DNA of 64,000 nt from CAITNM01 sp021298215 (GCA_046309815.1 JBKCOJ010000014.1:58530-122529), one strand, 5' to 3'; counted from the first letter of the stretch, positions 50,317-58,951 are shown. The notes: a model not told the origin generated them from the letters alone. Numbers and translations are program-made.

Positions 50317-51249
50317 TTAACCTGCTATCTTTGCTTGAGCTTGAACTTCGGCAGCAAAGTCTGTTTCTTCTTTTTCGATGCCTTCACCCAAATTATAGCG
50401 AACAAAGCCTGTTAATGTTATTGGTGAACCAATTTCTTTGGCAAACTGAGCAACAACGTCTGAAATTTTTGTTTTTCCGTCCATCACAAATGCTTGCTCA
50501 AGTAACACAACTTCTTCATAGAACTTGCGAACGCGACCTTCAACCATTTTTTGAATAACATCATCGGGACGACCTGAAGCTTTTGCTTGCTCAATAAGTA
50601 CAGCACGCTCACGTTCAAGTGCTGAGGCATCAAGAGATTCCACATCTAAAGATTGAGGAGAAGCAGCTGCTACATGCATAGCAATCTTCTTTCCTAGCTC
50701 TTGTAATTTCGCTGTATCGCCGGTTGATTCAAGTGCTACGAGAACACCAATACGCCCAAGTCCTGGTGCTGTTGCATTGTGCACGTATGTAGCCACAATA
50801 CCATTTTGCACGCTAAGACGTTGTACGCGGCGCATGTTCATATTTTCACCGATAACTGCAATCAGACGAGTCATTTCTTCGCCAATGGTTGCTGTTTCAC
50901 CTTTGAAAGGAGCTTGAGCAAGACTTTCAATAGTATAGTCTTTGCTTGCCGCAGCTTCTGCTGCTTGCAAAACCATTTTTTGAAATTGTTCATTACGAGA
51001 AATAAAATCGGTTTCTGCGTTAATTTCAACAGCTGCTGCTGCATTCCCAGATGCCGCAACACCAACTAAACCTTCGGCTGCAACACGACCTGCTTTTTTA
51101 GCAGCCGCAGCCAAACCTTTTTTACGAAGCCAATCAACAGCTGCTTCTAAATCACCATTGTTTTCAACAAGGGCTTTTTTGCAGTCCATCATGCCTGCGC
51201 CTGATTTTTCGCGTAATTCTCTTACTAAATTTGGGGAAATTTCCGTCAT
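50317..51249 (-). CDS. tsf: Elongation factor Ts
   Basis: EF-Ts regenerates EF-Tu-GTP. The 310-aa protein opens with SPNLVRELREKSGAGMMDCKKALVENNGDLEAAVDWLRKKGLAAA, of which the N-terminal UBA-like part contains the family signature LREKSGAGMMDCKKAL. The core contains VEINAETDFISRNEQFQ (the TDFVAxN motif that contacts EF-Tu) and YVHNATAPGLGRIGVLVALES. It sits between rpsB (17 bp upstream) and pyrH (3 bp downstream), the conserved order. Confidence 0.97.
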   Translation of the reverse strand: MTEISPNLVRELREKSGAGMMDCKKALVENNGDLEAAVDWLRKKGLAAAAKKAGRVAAEGLVGVAASGNAAAAVEINAETDFISRNEQFQKMVLQAAEAAASKDYTIESLAQAPFKGETATIGEEMTRLIAVIGENMNMRRVQRLSVQNGIVATYVHNATAPGLGRIGVLVALESTGDTAKLQELGKKIAMHVAAASPQSLDVESLDASALERERAVLIEQAKASGRPDDVIQKMVEGRVRKFYEEVVLLEQAFVMDGKTKISDVVAQFAKEIGSPITLTGFVRYNLGEGIEKEETDFAAEVQAQAKIAG

Positions 51250-51266
51250 CTATATTCTCCTTAAGG

Positions 51267-52061
51267 TTACGCAACAGGTGCTTCATCAGCAGCTTCTTGT
51301 ACTGCTACCGCTTCTTCCATAATTTCTTCAACCGGTAAATTCGCTGACGCACCGATATCAATACCTGCAGCAACCATGCTTTGTTGCAATCCATCAAGGA
51401 TAGAATCCGCCATTAAATCGCAATATAGGCGAATAGCGCGCGTTGCATCATCATTACCAGGGACCGGGTAGGTGATAAGATCTGGTGTTGAGTTACTATC
51501 AATAATAGCAATAATAGGAAGATTCAAACGTTGAGCTTCAAGAACAGCGATTGCCTCTTTGTTTGTATCAAGAACAAAAAGCATATCTGGAAGACCACCC
51601 ATATCGGCAATTCCACCAATAGCAAGCTCTAACTTATCGTGCTCACGTTGAAGTTTTAAAATTTCTTTTTTTGTCATGCGACCTGGATTAGCAAGCTCTT
51701 CTTGCATCTCCTTAAGACGCTTAATAGACTGGTTTACCGTTTTCCAGTTTGTTAATAATCCGCCTAACCAGCGGTGATTAATGTAGTACTGACCGCAACG
51801 CTTTGCTGCTTCTTTAACAATTGCAGACCCTTGAACTTTTGTTCCCACAAATAATACGCGTCCACCAGCTTTTACGATATCACGCGCAGCTTCAAGCGCA
51901 CGTTGCAGCATAGGTACTGTTTGTTGTAAGTCTAAAATATGAACTTCGCTGCGCTCTCCAAAAATATATGGAGCCATTTTAGGGTTCCAGCGACGAGTAT
52001 TGTGTCCGTAGTGCACGCCTGATTCTAATAATTGGCGCATTGTAAATGTTGGCATAGCCAT
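51267..52061 (-). CDS. rpsB: 30S ribosomal protein S2
   Basis: S2 (264 aa) binds the small-subunit body near S1. Family signatures: RQLLESGVHYGHNTRRWNPKMAPYIFGERS at the start, VLFVGTKVQGSAIVKEAAKRCGQYYINHRWLGGLLTNW, and LPDMLFVLDTNKEAIAVLEAQRLNLPIIAIIDSN with PVPGNDDATRAI. An AGGAG site 9 bp before the ATG at 52061 sets the start. A structured leader and a TATAAT box lie upstream. The promoter region is interrupted by a secreted gene flanked by direct repeats. Confidence 0.98.
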   Translation of the reverse strand: MAMPTFTMRQLLESGVHYGHNTRRWNPKMAPYIFGERSEVHILDLQQTVPMLQRALEAARDIVKAGGRVLFVGTKVQGSAIVKEAAKRCGQYYINHRWLGGLLTNWKTVNQSIKRLKEMQEELANPGRMTKKEILKLQREHDKLELAIGGIADMGGLPDMLFVLDTNKEAIAVLEAQRLNLPIIAIIDSNSTPDLITYPVPGNDDATRAIRLYCDLMADSILDGLQQSMVAAGIDIGASANLPVEEIMEEAVAVQEAADEAPVA

Positions 52062-52095
52062 GGAAATATTCTCCTTTGTTTCCGATTAAACCTCA

Positions 52096-52139
52096 TCAGG
52101 CCGACAATGCATCGGGGGGCAAGGTTGCCCAAAGCCTGA
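52096..52139 (-). promoter_or_regulatory. Structured 5' leader of rpsB-tsf
   Basis: An outer stem TCAGG/CCTGA closes two hairpins, GGGCAA-CC-TTGCCC and CCGA-TGCATTG-TCGG, making a three-way junction 35-78 bp before the rpsB ATG. Control of rpsB-tsf through a leader bound by S2 is known in gammaproteobacteria; its presence here is inferred from the fold. Confidence 0.6.
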
Positions 52140-52154
52140 CTGTGATATAGCGCT

Positions 52155-52160
52155 ATTATA
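52155..52160 (-). promoter_or_regulatory. -10 box of the rpsB operon
   Basis: A TATAAT on the minus strand 16 bp before the structured leader. The expected -35 would fall in or beside the 32-bp direct repeat (weak match CTAGCA at 17 bp), so insertion of the neighbouring gene reaches to the edge of this promoter. Confidence 0.6.
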
Positions 52161-52171
52161 TTCAAGTATAT

Positions 52172-52203
52172 GAAAAATGCTAGTAGTTTTTTGAAGTTTA
52201 ATT
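52172..52203 (+). repeat. 32-bp direct repeat, left copy
   Basis: Begins gaaaaatgctagtag and is identical over 32 bp to 53975-54006. The two copies bracket the secreted gene at 52316-53974. Confidence 0.95.
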
Positions 52204-52315
52204 TTAAATCCTTCCCTCAATCACCTCGAGCAAGTTAATTTTATCATTGAATAAACATTTCTATTGTGGTAACAGATATCTGCTTTAATTAAAAATTAGA
52301 TAATACTCTCAAATA

Positions 52316-53974
52316 ATGAAAAAAATTTATAATTTATTTTTACTTACGTTCATTGCAATAAGATTTATTGAAGGAACAGATGCTGGTGTAAGTGGTTTTT
52401 CACCAACATTACCACCTTCTTCTCTCTCAGCCGAAAATACAGATCTACCCTACCGCCTTATATCTGGTGCAAGTAGTGCCTCTCTACTTCTACCTGCTGA
52501 AACAATAGAAAACTCTTATCTAGAACAAATAGAGGCAATAGCAGAAGGTCGTCGTGCTTACAACGAATCACTATTGGAATTTATAGAGAATGAAGAGTTT
52601 CTGATTCAGCATCGCATCGGGCATTGTTCACAGTTGATAGGCATGGATTTAAGCTTCTCTGATCACCCAAGCATGCACCTACAAACTTTTATTAAAAGCA
52701 TCAGAAACGATTTAGATGTTTATAAATTCCTAATAAAAGGCATACATGAAATAGAAGCTAATGATAATTACAATTCAAGACAAAAAAGATTAATCATTTT
52801 ATTCGGCATTATGAGTTGCAAGGAAGAAATTGAAAAACAAACTCAAAAAGAACTAGCCTATAAAAATAATGATTGCTATGAGCAATTCTATTTTACAGAG
52901 ATAAAAGAGCTTTTAAAAAAATCAACAATTATACCACCAGCTTATATATCCTTCTCCAAGAGATTACGACTTGACCTTCGAGACGGAGAGGTAAAACTTG
53001 GTATAGAGCTCCCATCAGACTCAAATTGCAAATTAACTTTGGCAGATCTTGCTAAAAAAATAAAAATATTCGAAAAATATAGAAAAAATCGAATTGCATA
53101 TAACATAAATGAAGACGATTTAAATATCGATCAACTATTGCAAGGAATTGTCGCTACCCAACTTAGAATAATTAACGAAAGTAAAAATCTTCTCCTTTCA
53201 AAGAGCTCAGCAGTAACGTTAACCTTTGCACCTATTGAAAATAGCGTAGAGTTCATGGCCGAAATCCCTGAATTGTTTTATAATTTACACTACTGCTATA
53301 TAACAGCGTCATCAGTTTTTAAAGAAGCGCAAACGATTTATCAGGATCTTATAGAAAAAGCAGAAGCTTTCAAGAAAAAGATAAACGATGAAAAAGCAGC
53401 TGAAAGGATTAGACGTTATGAAAAATTTAAAGCTGAACAAAAGCATTTGGCTGAAGAAGCCAGAATAAGAGCAGAACAACGACGCATTGCCGATGAAGAA
53501 CAACAAAAAATCGAGAGAGAACGAGTATACAGCCCAGAAAAAGAAGCCGCCACAGTAGCAGTTGAAGAATTGAAAGAAGAAGCAAGAATTCAAATACCTG
53601 CCCATCAGAAAGTTAAAACCAAAGGTATAGCAAAAAAATTAGAACATACTCACGCAGCTGGCAGTACTGAAGCAGCGTCCAGTGCTGATGAAACATCTTC
53701 TCTAATTATTCCTAAGCACATACAAGAATTTGTCCGTACAGTTATCGAGGCAGATTTTGGTACAATGGAGAATCTTTTTAAAGACGAAATAGGAGCAACA
53801 GTTGAGTTAAGAGACAATAACAAACGCGTCATCAGCTTTCACTCCCCTGTAAATGGTAAACTGGTTAAATTTTATGTTGATACTCCTCATGGCGCACAAC
53901 TTGAAAAATTTAGAACCGCATGGAGAGAGCAAATGATAAAAGCACTTGTGCGAGCAGACATGAAGTTACGTTAG
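52316..53974 (+). CDS. Large secreted coiled-coil protein, flanked by direct repeats
   Basis: A 552-aa protein with a signal peptide (MKKIYNLFLLTFIAIRFIEGTDA). Residues about 25-335 are helical without a recognised domain (IEAIAEGRRAYNESLLEFIENEEFL). About 340-430 form a Glu/Lys/Arg-rich coiled-coil (EAFKKKINDEKAAERIRRYE, EEARIRAEQRRIADEEQQK). The C-terminal 85 residues (VISFHSPVNGKLVKFYVDTPHG) have a strand-turn-strand pattern that may be related to the HicA-like ends of two other secreted proteins here. The stop codon touches the right 32-bp repeat copy, so the gene and repeats appear to have arrived as a unit upstream of rpsB. Confidence 0.72.
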   Translation: MKKIYNLFLLTFIAIRFIEGTDAGVSGFSPTLPPSSLSAENTDLPYRLISGASSASLLLPAETIENSYLEQIEAIAEGRRAYNESLLEFIENEEFLIQHRIGHCSQLIGMDLSFSDHPSMHLQTFIKSIRNDLDVYKFLIKGIHEIEANDNYNSRQKRLIILFGIMSCKEEIEKQTQKELAYKNNDCYEQFYFTEIKELLKKSTIIPPAYISFSKRLRLDLRDGEVKLGIELPSDSNCKLTLADLAKKIKIFEKYRKNRIAYNINEDDLNIDQLLQGIVATQLRIINESKNLLLSKSSAVTLTFAPIENSVEFMAEIPELFYNLHYCYITASSVFKEAQTIYQDLIEKAEAFKKKINDEKAAERIRRYEKFKAEQKHLAEEARIRAEQRRIADEEQQKIERERVYSPEKEAATVAVEELKEEARIQIPAHQKVKTKGIAKKLEHTHAAGSTEAASSADETSSLIIPKHIQEFVRTVIEADFGTMENLFKDEIGATVELRDNNKRVISFHSPVNGKLVKFYVDTPHGAQLEKFRTAWREQMIKALVRADMKLR

Positions 53975-54006
53975 GAAAAATGCTAGTAGTTTTTTGAAGT
54001 TTAATT
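53975..54006 (+). repeat. 32-bp direct repeat, right copy
   Basis: Perfect copy of 52172-52203, starting at the base after the stop codon of the enclosed secreted gene. Confidence 0.95.
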
Positions 54007-54033
54007 AAAACAAAGCTTTTTAAGTAGAAATTT

Positions 54034-54795
54034 TTATATCTCTTCAGATTCTTCAATTTTACTCAACCAACTTCTAGAAACTTTTAATTTTATTTCTGCA
54101 GAATTAGCTTCTTCGACCTTTTTTGTGGCCTTTTTTCTTTGTTTAGCGTCTTTTATGACAGCCAAATTAAAACGTACTTCCATTATTGTTAATGCATCCT
54201 TTTCTGGAGCTTCAATTACAGCGCTAATGGCAGAGTGTAAAACTTCATCTTTCTTAATACGTGAAGATAATTTCATGAAAATCCAAGCTAAAGCTGTTCT
54301 TTTTTGTAAACGTTTTTCGTTTACTGCTTTGCTTGCGCGCCCCCTCACTAATTCATCTTCAATAGTAACAAGATAATTCCATGCACGAGCAGTTGCCAAC
54401 CTATCACTTATTAAGCATTCTTTAAGAGCAGTAAATGCTTCGCGCTGCACAGCTTCATTGGAAATACGCCCTAAAAATTTCCATACTCGCGCTTCTTTAA
54501 ATGCTCTTTTTTGATATATTTTCCCTGATTCATTTATATGGCATGTAGAGTTAACAGCTAAAACTGCATCTATTAAAATAGAAAGGCTCGAAATTTGCTG
54601 AAAACAGTTATAAATTTGAGGAGCTTTCTTTAATGAAGAAATAGCATCTATTGCCTCAACGGCTTTATCTTTTTCAAAAATTTCAGATACTGAAATTTTT
54701 CTTTTTAAATCTTCCCAATCCGGCTCAGTAGGAAGTTCTGCTGCATAGAGGAATATTAAGGAAATTGCACAAATTAAAGAAAGAAGCCTTAGCAT
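54034..54795 (-). CDS. Secreted all-helical protein, unknown
   Basis: A 253-aa protein with a signal peptide (MLRLLSLICAISLIFLYAAE). The mature part looks like repeating helical hairpins: EARVWKFLGRISNEAVQREAFTAL, TARAWNYLVTIEDELVRGRASKAV, RTALAWIFMKLSSRIKKDEVLHSA and KVSRSWLSKIEESEEI share an A-x-(A/S)-W-x3-x-I spacing. That suggests an alpha-solenoid of about 40-residue units. No known family recognised. It lies between the right 32-bp repeat and a repeat-rich intergenic region. Confidence 0.68.
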   Translation of the reverse strand: MLRLLSLICAISLIFLYAAELPTEPDWEDLKRKISVSEIFEKDKAVEAIDAISSLKKAPQIYNCFQQISSLSILIDAVLAVNSTCHINESGKIYQKRAFKEARVWKFLGRISNEAVQREAFTALKECLISDRLATARAWNYLVTIEDELVRGRASKAVNEKRLQKRTALAWIFMKLSSRIKKDEVLHSAISAVIEAPEKDALTIMEVRFNLAVIKDAKQRKKATKKVEEANSAEIKLKVSRSWLSKIEESEEI

Positions 54796-54876
54796 TAAAA
54801 ACCAAGATAATAATTACACTAATAATAGTGTGGCTGAAACTTTTTGAGGGAGTCAATTGCTGATCACATTTTACTG

Positions 54877-54907
54877 GAATCCCACGGCAAAGATCGAGGT
54901 GCTTCAG
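54877..54907. repeat. Dispersed intergenic repeat, copy 2
   Basis: Matches 5000-5030 at 24 of 31 positions. It lies in the 252-bp gap between the helical secreted gene and pdhC, which holds no gene that I can support. Confidence 0.5.
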
Positions 54908-54978
54908 GAAGAGGTATATCAACTTCTCATCTCTCCCCGTTGAAAAACGAAATCCAGTTTTATATTGATTTTATCCCA

Positions 54979-55036
54979 TGGATCCCGGCTTTCGGCGGGA
55001 AGACTAAGATGTCAATTCAATAGATCTCAGGAATGA
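54979..55036. repeat. Dispersed repeat beginning atggatcccg, ending ggaatgaca
   Basis: Starts atggatcccggctttcggcg, with cccg/cggg able to pair, and ends caggaatgacaag. It shares both termini with 40216-40288. It ends just downstream of the pdhC stop, as the other copy does for groEL. Confidence 0.55.
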
Positions 55037-55047
55037 CAAGAAACAGC

Positions 55048-56265
55048 CTACAAAACCAGCAAGCTTAGTGGATTTTCGATATAGCCTTTGAGGGCTTTTA
55101 GGAAACTTGAACCCACAGCGCCATCAAGGGCACGGTGATCAATTGATAAAGTGCATGTCATCATGTTTGCTGCAACAAGAGTGCCGTTTTTAACAATGGC
55201 GCGTTGTTCGCCTGCACCTACGGCCAAAATGCACGCTTGAGGTGGGTTGATGATGGCATCGAAATGCTTAATGCCATACATGCCGAGGTTAGAGATGGTA
55301 AAGCTACCGCCTTGATAAGCCTCTGGAGGAAGCTTTCCGGCACGCGCTTTTTCAGCCAAGTCTTTTACCTCAAGGCTTATTTCATTGAGAGATTTTAGGT
55401 TTGCGGCTTTAACAATTGGGGTGACAAGACCACCATCGATAGCAACGGCTACGCATACGTCAGCTTGGCTATAACGACGTAAATAATCGCCGTGGAAGGT
55501 AACGTTCGCATCCGGCTCATCCATTAGTGCGAGGGCTACGGCACGGACCACGAAATCGTTCACGGAAAGTTTGCCTTTTGCATTAGGCATCGCGTTAAGT
55601 TTTGTTCTAAAGCTTAAGAGCTCATCAATTTCGCAGTCCACGGTTAGGTAGAAATGCGGAATGGTTTGCTTGGCTTCGGTGAGACGTTTTGCGATGGTTT
55701 TACGCATGCCATTAAGCTTAATATCTTCAAAACCACTCTCCCCGAATACACGTGGAGCGGCTTTAGCACCTTCAAGATCACGCTTTACAATGCGACCATG
55801 CGGACCAGAACCTTGAACTTGATTAAGGTTAATACCATTTTGCGTGGCAATTCTTTTAGCCAATGGCGTTGCAAAAACGCGGCCACCTTTATCATGCGTA
55901 GGAGTAGGAGCTGGAGTAGATGCATGTGCTGTTGGTGCAGAAACCGCAGTAGACTGTTCTTCTTGTGGTTTGGAAACTGCTTGAGCCGTTGTTTCAGGAA
56001 TTTTAATGGCCGAAGCATCTTCGCAATCTTCTAAGATAAGCGCTATCAACGTATTTACTTTGACGCCATCCGTGCCTGCAGGAACCAGAACTTTTCCAAG
56101 AATACCTTCATCAACCGCTTCAACTTCCATCGTTGCTTTGTCGGTTTCAATCTCAGCAATGACATCGCCTGCCTTGATTTTATCGCCTTCGTTCTTTTGC
56201 CACTTAACAAGATTACCCTCTGTCATGGTGGGGCTTAAAGCGGGCATGAGAACTTGAATAGGCAT
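55048..56265 (-). CDS. pdhC: Pyruvate dehydrogenase E2, dihydrolipoyl acetyltransferase
   Basis: E2 transfers the acetyl group from E1 to CoA and forms the complex core. The 405-aa protein has one lipoyl domain (ALSPTMTEGNLVKW, IETDKATMEVEAVD with lipoyl-lysine K43), a Pro/Ala/Thr-rich linker, and the E1/E3-binding domain (VFATPLAKRIATQNGINLNQ, GPHGRIVKRDLE). The catalytic domain has SIDHRALDGAVG (DHRxxDG with the active-site His) near the C-terminus. It follows pdhB by 1 bp. No E3 gene (lpd) is in the window. Confidence 0.97.
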   Translation of the reverse strand: MPIQVLMPALSPTMTEGNLVKWQKNEGDKIKAGDVIAEIETDKATMEVEAVDEGILGKVLVPAGTDGVKVNTLIALILEDCEDASAIKIPETTAQAVSKPQEEQSTAVSAPTAHASTPAPTPTHDKGGRVFATPLAKRIATQNGINLNQVQGSGPHGRIVKRDLEGAKAAPRVFGESGFEDIKLNGMRKTIAKRLTEAKQTIPHFYLTVDCEIDELLSFRTKLNAMPNAKGKLSVNDFVVRAVALALMDEPDANVTFHGDYLRRYSQADVCVAVAIDGGLVTPIVKAANLKSLNEISLEVKDLAEKARAGKLPPEAYQGGSFTISNLGMYGIKHFDAIINPPQACILAVGAGEQRAIVKNGTLVAANMMTCTLSIDHRALDGAVGSSFLKALKGYIENPLSLLVL

Positions 56266-56266
56266 A

Positions 56267-57250
56267 TTAATCCTTATAACAAACGGTTTTTACAGCTTGC
56301 ACAATTTTCTGTGCGTTTGGCAACGCCAATTTTTCAAGGTTTGCTGCGTATGGCAGAGGCACATCTTCAGCACAAACACGAAGGGGTGGTGCATCTAAGT
56401 AATCAAAAGCTTTATCGCAAACAAGAGCGCAAATTTCAGAGCCAACTCCAGCAAAAGGCCAGCCCTCTTCGATGCTTACCAAGCGATTAGTTTTGCGAAC
56501 GGATTCTAAAACTGTTTCCGTATCAAGAGGACGAATAGTCCGCAAATCAATCACTTCAGCACTAATACCCATTTCTTCTAGCATTTGTGCTGCATCAAGT
56601 GCGTGACGCACACAAATAGAAAAGGCGGTAAGAGTTACATCGGTTCCTTCACGTACCACCGCTGCCTTACCAATAGGTACGATGTAATCTTCGTCATCGG
56701 GCACATCAAAGCTTGAACCATAAATGAGTTCGTTTTCTAAAAAGACCACTGGATTTGGATCACGAATAGCGGATTTTAAAAGGCCCTTCGCATCACCGGC
56801 ACTATAAGGTGCCACGACTTTAAGACCGGGGACATGAGCATACCAACTTGCAAAACATTGGGAATGCTGAGCCCCCACTCGCGCAGCCGCACCATTTGGG
56901 CCACGAAACACAATCGGACAGCCCATTTGACCGCCAGACATGTACAGCGTTTTTGCGGCTGAGTTAATAATATGATCAATCGCTTGCATGGAAAAGTTGA
57001 AGGTCATGAATTCAACAATAGGCTTTAAGCCTAAAAACGCAGCACCAACCCCTAGACCTGCAAAGCCATGCTCGGTAATGGGGGTATCAATGACGCGTTT
57101 TTCACCAAATTCATCCAAAAGACCTTGCGTTACTTTGTATGCACCTTGGTATTGTGCAACTTCTTCACCCATGACAAAGACATCTTTATCGCGACGCATT
57201 TCCTCAGCCATTGCATCACGTAATGCTTCACGTACGGTTAATGTTGCCAT
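56267..57250 (-). CDS. pdhB: Pyruvate dehydrogenase E1 beta subunit
   Basis: A 327-aa transketolase-fold subunit that completes the thiamine pyrophosphate site with E1 alpha. It contains TVREALRDAMAEEMRRDKDVFVMGEEVAQYQGAYKVT-type sequence near the start, TPITEHGFAGLGVGAAFLGLKPIVEFMTFNF, and GGQMGCPIVFRGPNGAAARVGAQHSQ. The C-terminal domain has AEVIDLRTIRPLDTETVLESV and SIEEGWPFAGVGSEI. No extra lipoyl domain is present at the N-terminus, unlike some alphaproteobacterial E1 beta proteins. The pdhA stop immediately precedes its ATG. Confidence 0.97.
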   Translation of the reverse strand: MATLTVREALRDAMAEEMRRDKDVFVMGEEVAQYQGAYKVTQGLLDEFGEKRVIDTPITEHGFAGLGVGAAFLGLKPIVEFMTFNFSMQAIDHIINSAAKTLYMSGGQMGCPIVFRGPNGAAARVGAQHSQCFASWYAHVPGLKVVAPYSAGDAKGLLKSAIRDPNPVVFLENELIYGSSFDVPDDEDYIVPIGKAAVVREGTDVTLTAFSICVRHALDAAQMLEEMGISAEVIDLRTIRPLDTETVLESVRKTNRLVSIEEGWPFAGVGSEICALVCDKAFDYLDAPPLRVCAEDVPLPYAANLEKLALPNAQKIVQAVKTVCYKD

Positions 57251-58270
57251 TTATTCCTCCACCAAGATATCGGTATAAAGCTCTGCTTCATCAGGTTCCG
57301 GTGATGTTTGAGCAAATTCGATGACGTCTTTCATAATGTCTTTGATGCGTTTTTCGATATTTTCAAATTCGCCTTCGGCAACTTTTCCAGAAGTAAGGCC
57401 AAGATTACGCACGAAATCGATCGCATCTTGCTGCGTTTTAACTTCTTCAACCTCTTCTTTTGTGCGGTATTTAGCCGGATCAGACATAGAGTGACCGCGA
57501 TAACGATAGGTTTTAAAGTGCAACAGCACAGGACCATTTCCAGCGCGTGCATGTTCAAGCGCCCACTCTGCTGCTTCACGAACTTCTAAAAGGTTCATAC
57601 CATTAACAACGCGGCCAGGAATTCCCCATGGTTCACCACGGTTTTCAAAATTCGGATCAGACGTTCCTCGCGCTGTTGATGTGCCCATTGCGTATTCGTT
57701 ATTTTCTATAACAAAAACAACGGGTAGCTTCCATAGCGCTGCCATGTTAAAGGTTTCATAAACTTGACCTTGGTTTGCTGCGCCATCACCTAGGTACGCC
57801 ACGCAAACACCATTATCGCCTTTATATTTGTGCGCAAAAGCAAGACCAGCTCCAATTGGCACTTGCGCGCCCACAATACCATGACCGCCGTAAAAACCTT
57901 TTTCCCTGCTAAACATATGCATCGAGCCGCCCTTACCTTTTGAATAGCCGCCTGCTCGCCCTGTAAGTTCGGCCATGACGCCACGGGGATCCATATCACA
58001 AGCAAGCATGTGGCCATGATCACGATAAGAGGTAATAACGGTATCTTGAGGTTGCATAGCAGATTGAATACCCACCACAACGGCTTCTTGCCCTATATAG
58101 AGGTGGCAAAATCCACCAATAAGCCCCATACCATAAATCTGAGCGGAACGTTCTTCGAAACGACGAATGAGTACCATTTGCTCATATGCTTTAAGGAGTC
58201 CTGCTTTATCGAAAAAGCCAAAAGGACCAATATTTTCAACGGAAGAAATAGCTCGTGCCACGCGCGACAT
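57251..58270 (-). CDS. pdhA: Pyruvate dehydrogenase E1 alpha subunit
   Basis: A 339-aa E1 alpha from the ATG at 58270 (a TTG nine bases upstream is also in frame). It binds thiamine pyrophosphate and decarboxylates pyruvate. Visible are MVLIRRFEERSAQIYGMGLIGGFCHLYIGQEA, SYRDHGHMLACDMDP, and the TPP motif YLGDGAANQGQVYETFNMAALWKLPVVFVIENN (GDG...NN). The phosphorylation-loop region YRYRGHSMSDPAKYRTKEEV is also present. It heads pdhABC, which links glycolysis or imported pyruvate to the TCA cycle. Confidence 0.97.
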   Translation of the reverse strand: MSRVARAISSVENIGPFGFFDKAGLLKAYEQMVLIRRFEERSAQIYGMGLIGGFCHLYIGQEAVVVGIQSAMQPQDTVITSYRDHGHMLACDMDPRGVMAELTGRAGGYSKGKGGSMHMFSREKGFYGGHGIVGAQVPIGAGLAFAHKYKGDNGVCVAYLGDGAANQGQVYETFNMAALWKLPVVFVIENNEYAMGTSTARGTSDPNFENRGEPWGIPGRVVNGMNLLEVREAAEWALEHARAGNGPVLLHFKTYRYRGHSMSDPAKYRTKEEVEEVKTQQDAIDFVRNLGLTSGKVAEGEFENIEKRIKDIMKDVIEFAQTSPEPDEAELYTDILVEE

Positions 58271-58394
58271 ACTCGCCAAAAAAATAAATACTAGGGGATA
58301 TTATTACAAAATCTAAGCATTTTTTGCAAGAAATTAGTCGTGAAAGGTAGCTATCTACTAGATATAGAGCGAGATTCTTGCAAAATAAAATACT

Positions 58395-58898
58395 TCAAAA
58401 AAAAGTTTTTATGTACGAACGTCTTTGAAAGATCTCGCAAATGCCCGTCATAAAAAGAATTCCTATGGGTACTCTCATTTCTATTATGCTGCATTCAAAA
58501 CATTCGTTACTAGCCGCTGCATCAAGTAAACAAGCTATCAAAAAATAGGTACCTAGCTTAGCGCCATCATAAGGCAGTTTTTTACGAATTTTTTTCCACC
58601 CTTGGTCATCTTCATTTTTGGCATCAAAAAAATTTCCCAAAATGCTTAAAGTCGTGAGGGCACAACGCCATTTTGCATAATTTGAGATATCAGTATAAGA
58701 GTAAGGTGAAGACTGCAAAGTCATAGCTGCTGCAATGCTTTCCCACCCTAATTCCTTTTCATGATTTTCTTCTAAGTATTGGGCAGCAACGCACATAGCG
58801 TGAAAGAACGCAGCGTCACCCGCTAAATCATTCTCCTCATGCACCGCTTTTAATGGCATCATGAAAACAAGGCAAATCAGAAAACGTTTAAACAGCAT
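58395..58898 (-). CDS. Small secreted helical protein (family B)
   Basis: A 167-aa protein from the ATG at 58898, chosen because it places a signal peptide (MLFKRFLICLVFMMPLKAV) at the N-terminus; an upstream ATG would add 19 residues and overlap the previous frame by 4 bp. The body is helical: LGWESIAAAMTLQSSPYSYTDISNYAKWRCALTTLSILGNFF. The Y(T/S)xxIxxYAxxRxALTTxSIL stretch is shared with the broken gene just upstream, so the two are paralogs. No known domain. Confidence 0.65.
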   Translation of the reverse strand: MLFKRFLICLVFMMPLKAVHEENDLAGDAAFFHAMCVAAQYLEENHEKELGWESIAAAMTLQSSPYSYTDISNYAKWRCALTTLSILGNFFDAKNEDDQGWKKIRKKLPYDGAKLGTYFLIACLLDAAASNECFECSIIEMRVPIGILFMTGICEIFQRRSYIKTFF

Positions 58899-58951
58899 AG
58901 GTATCAATATTAAAGAGCTACCTTTAATGAGAGAACAATGATCGCTTGATT

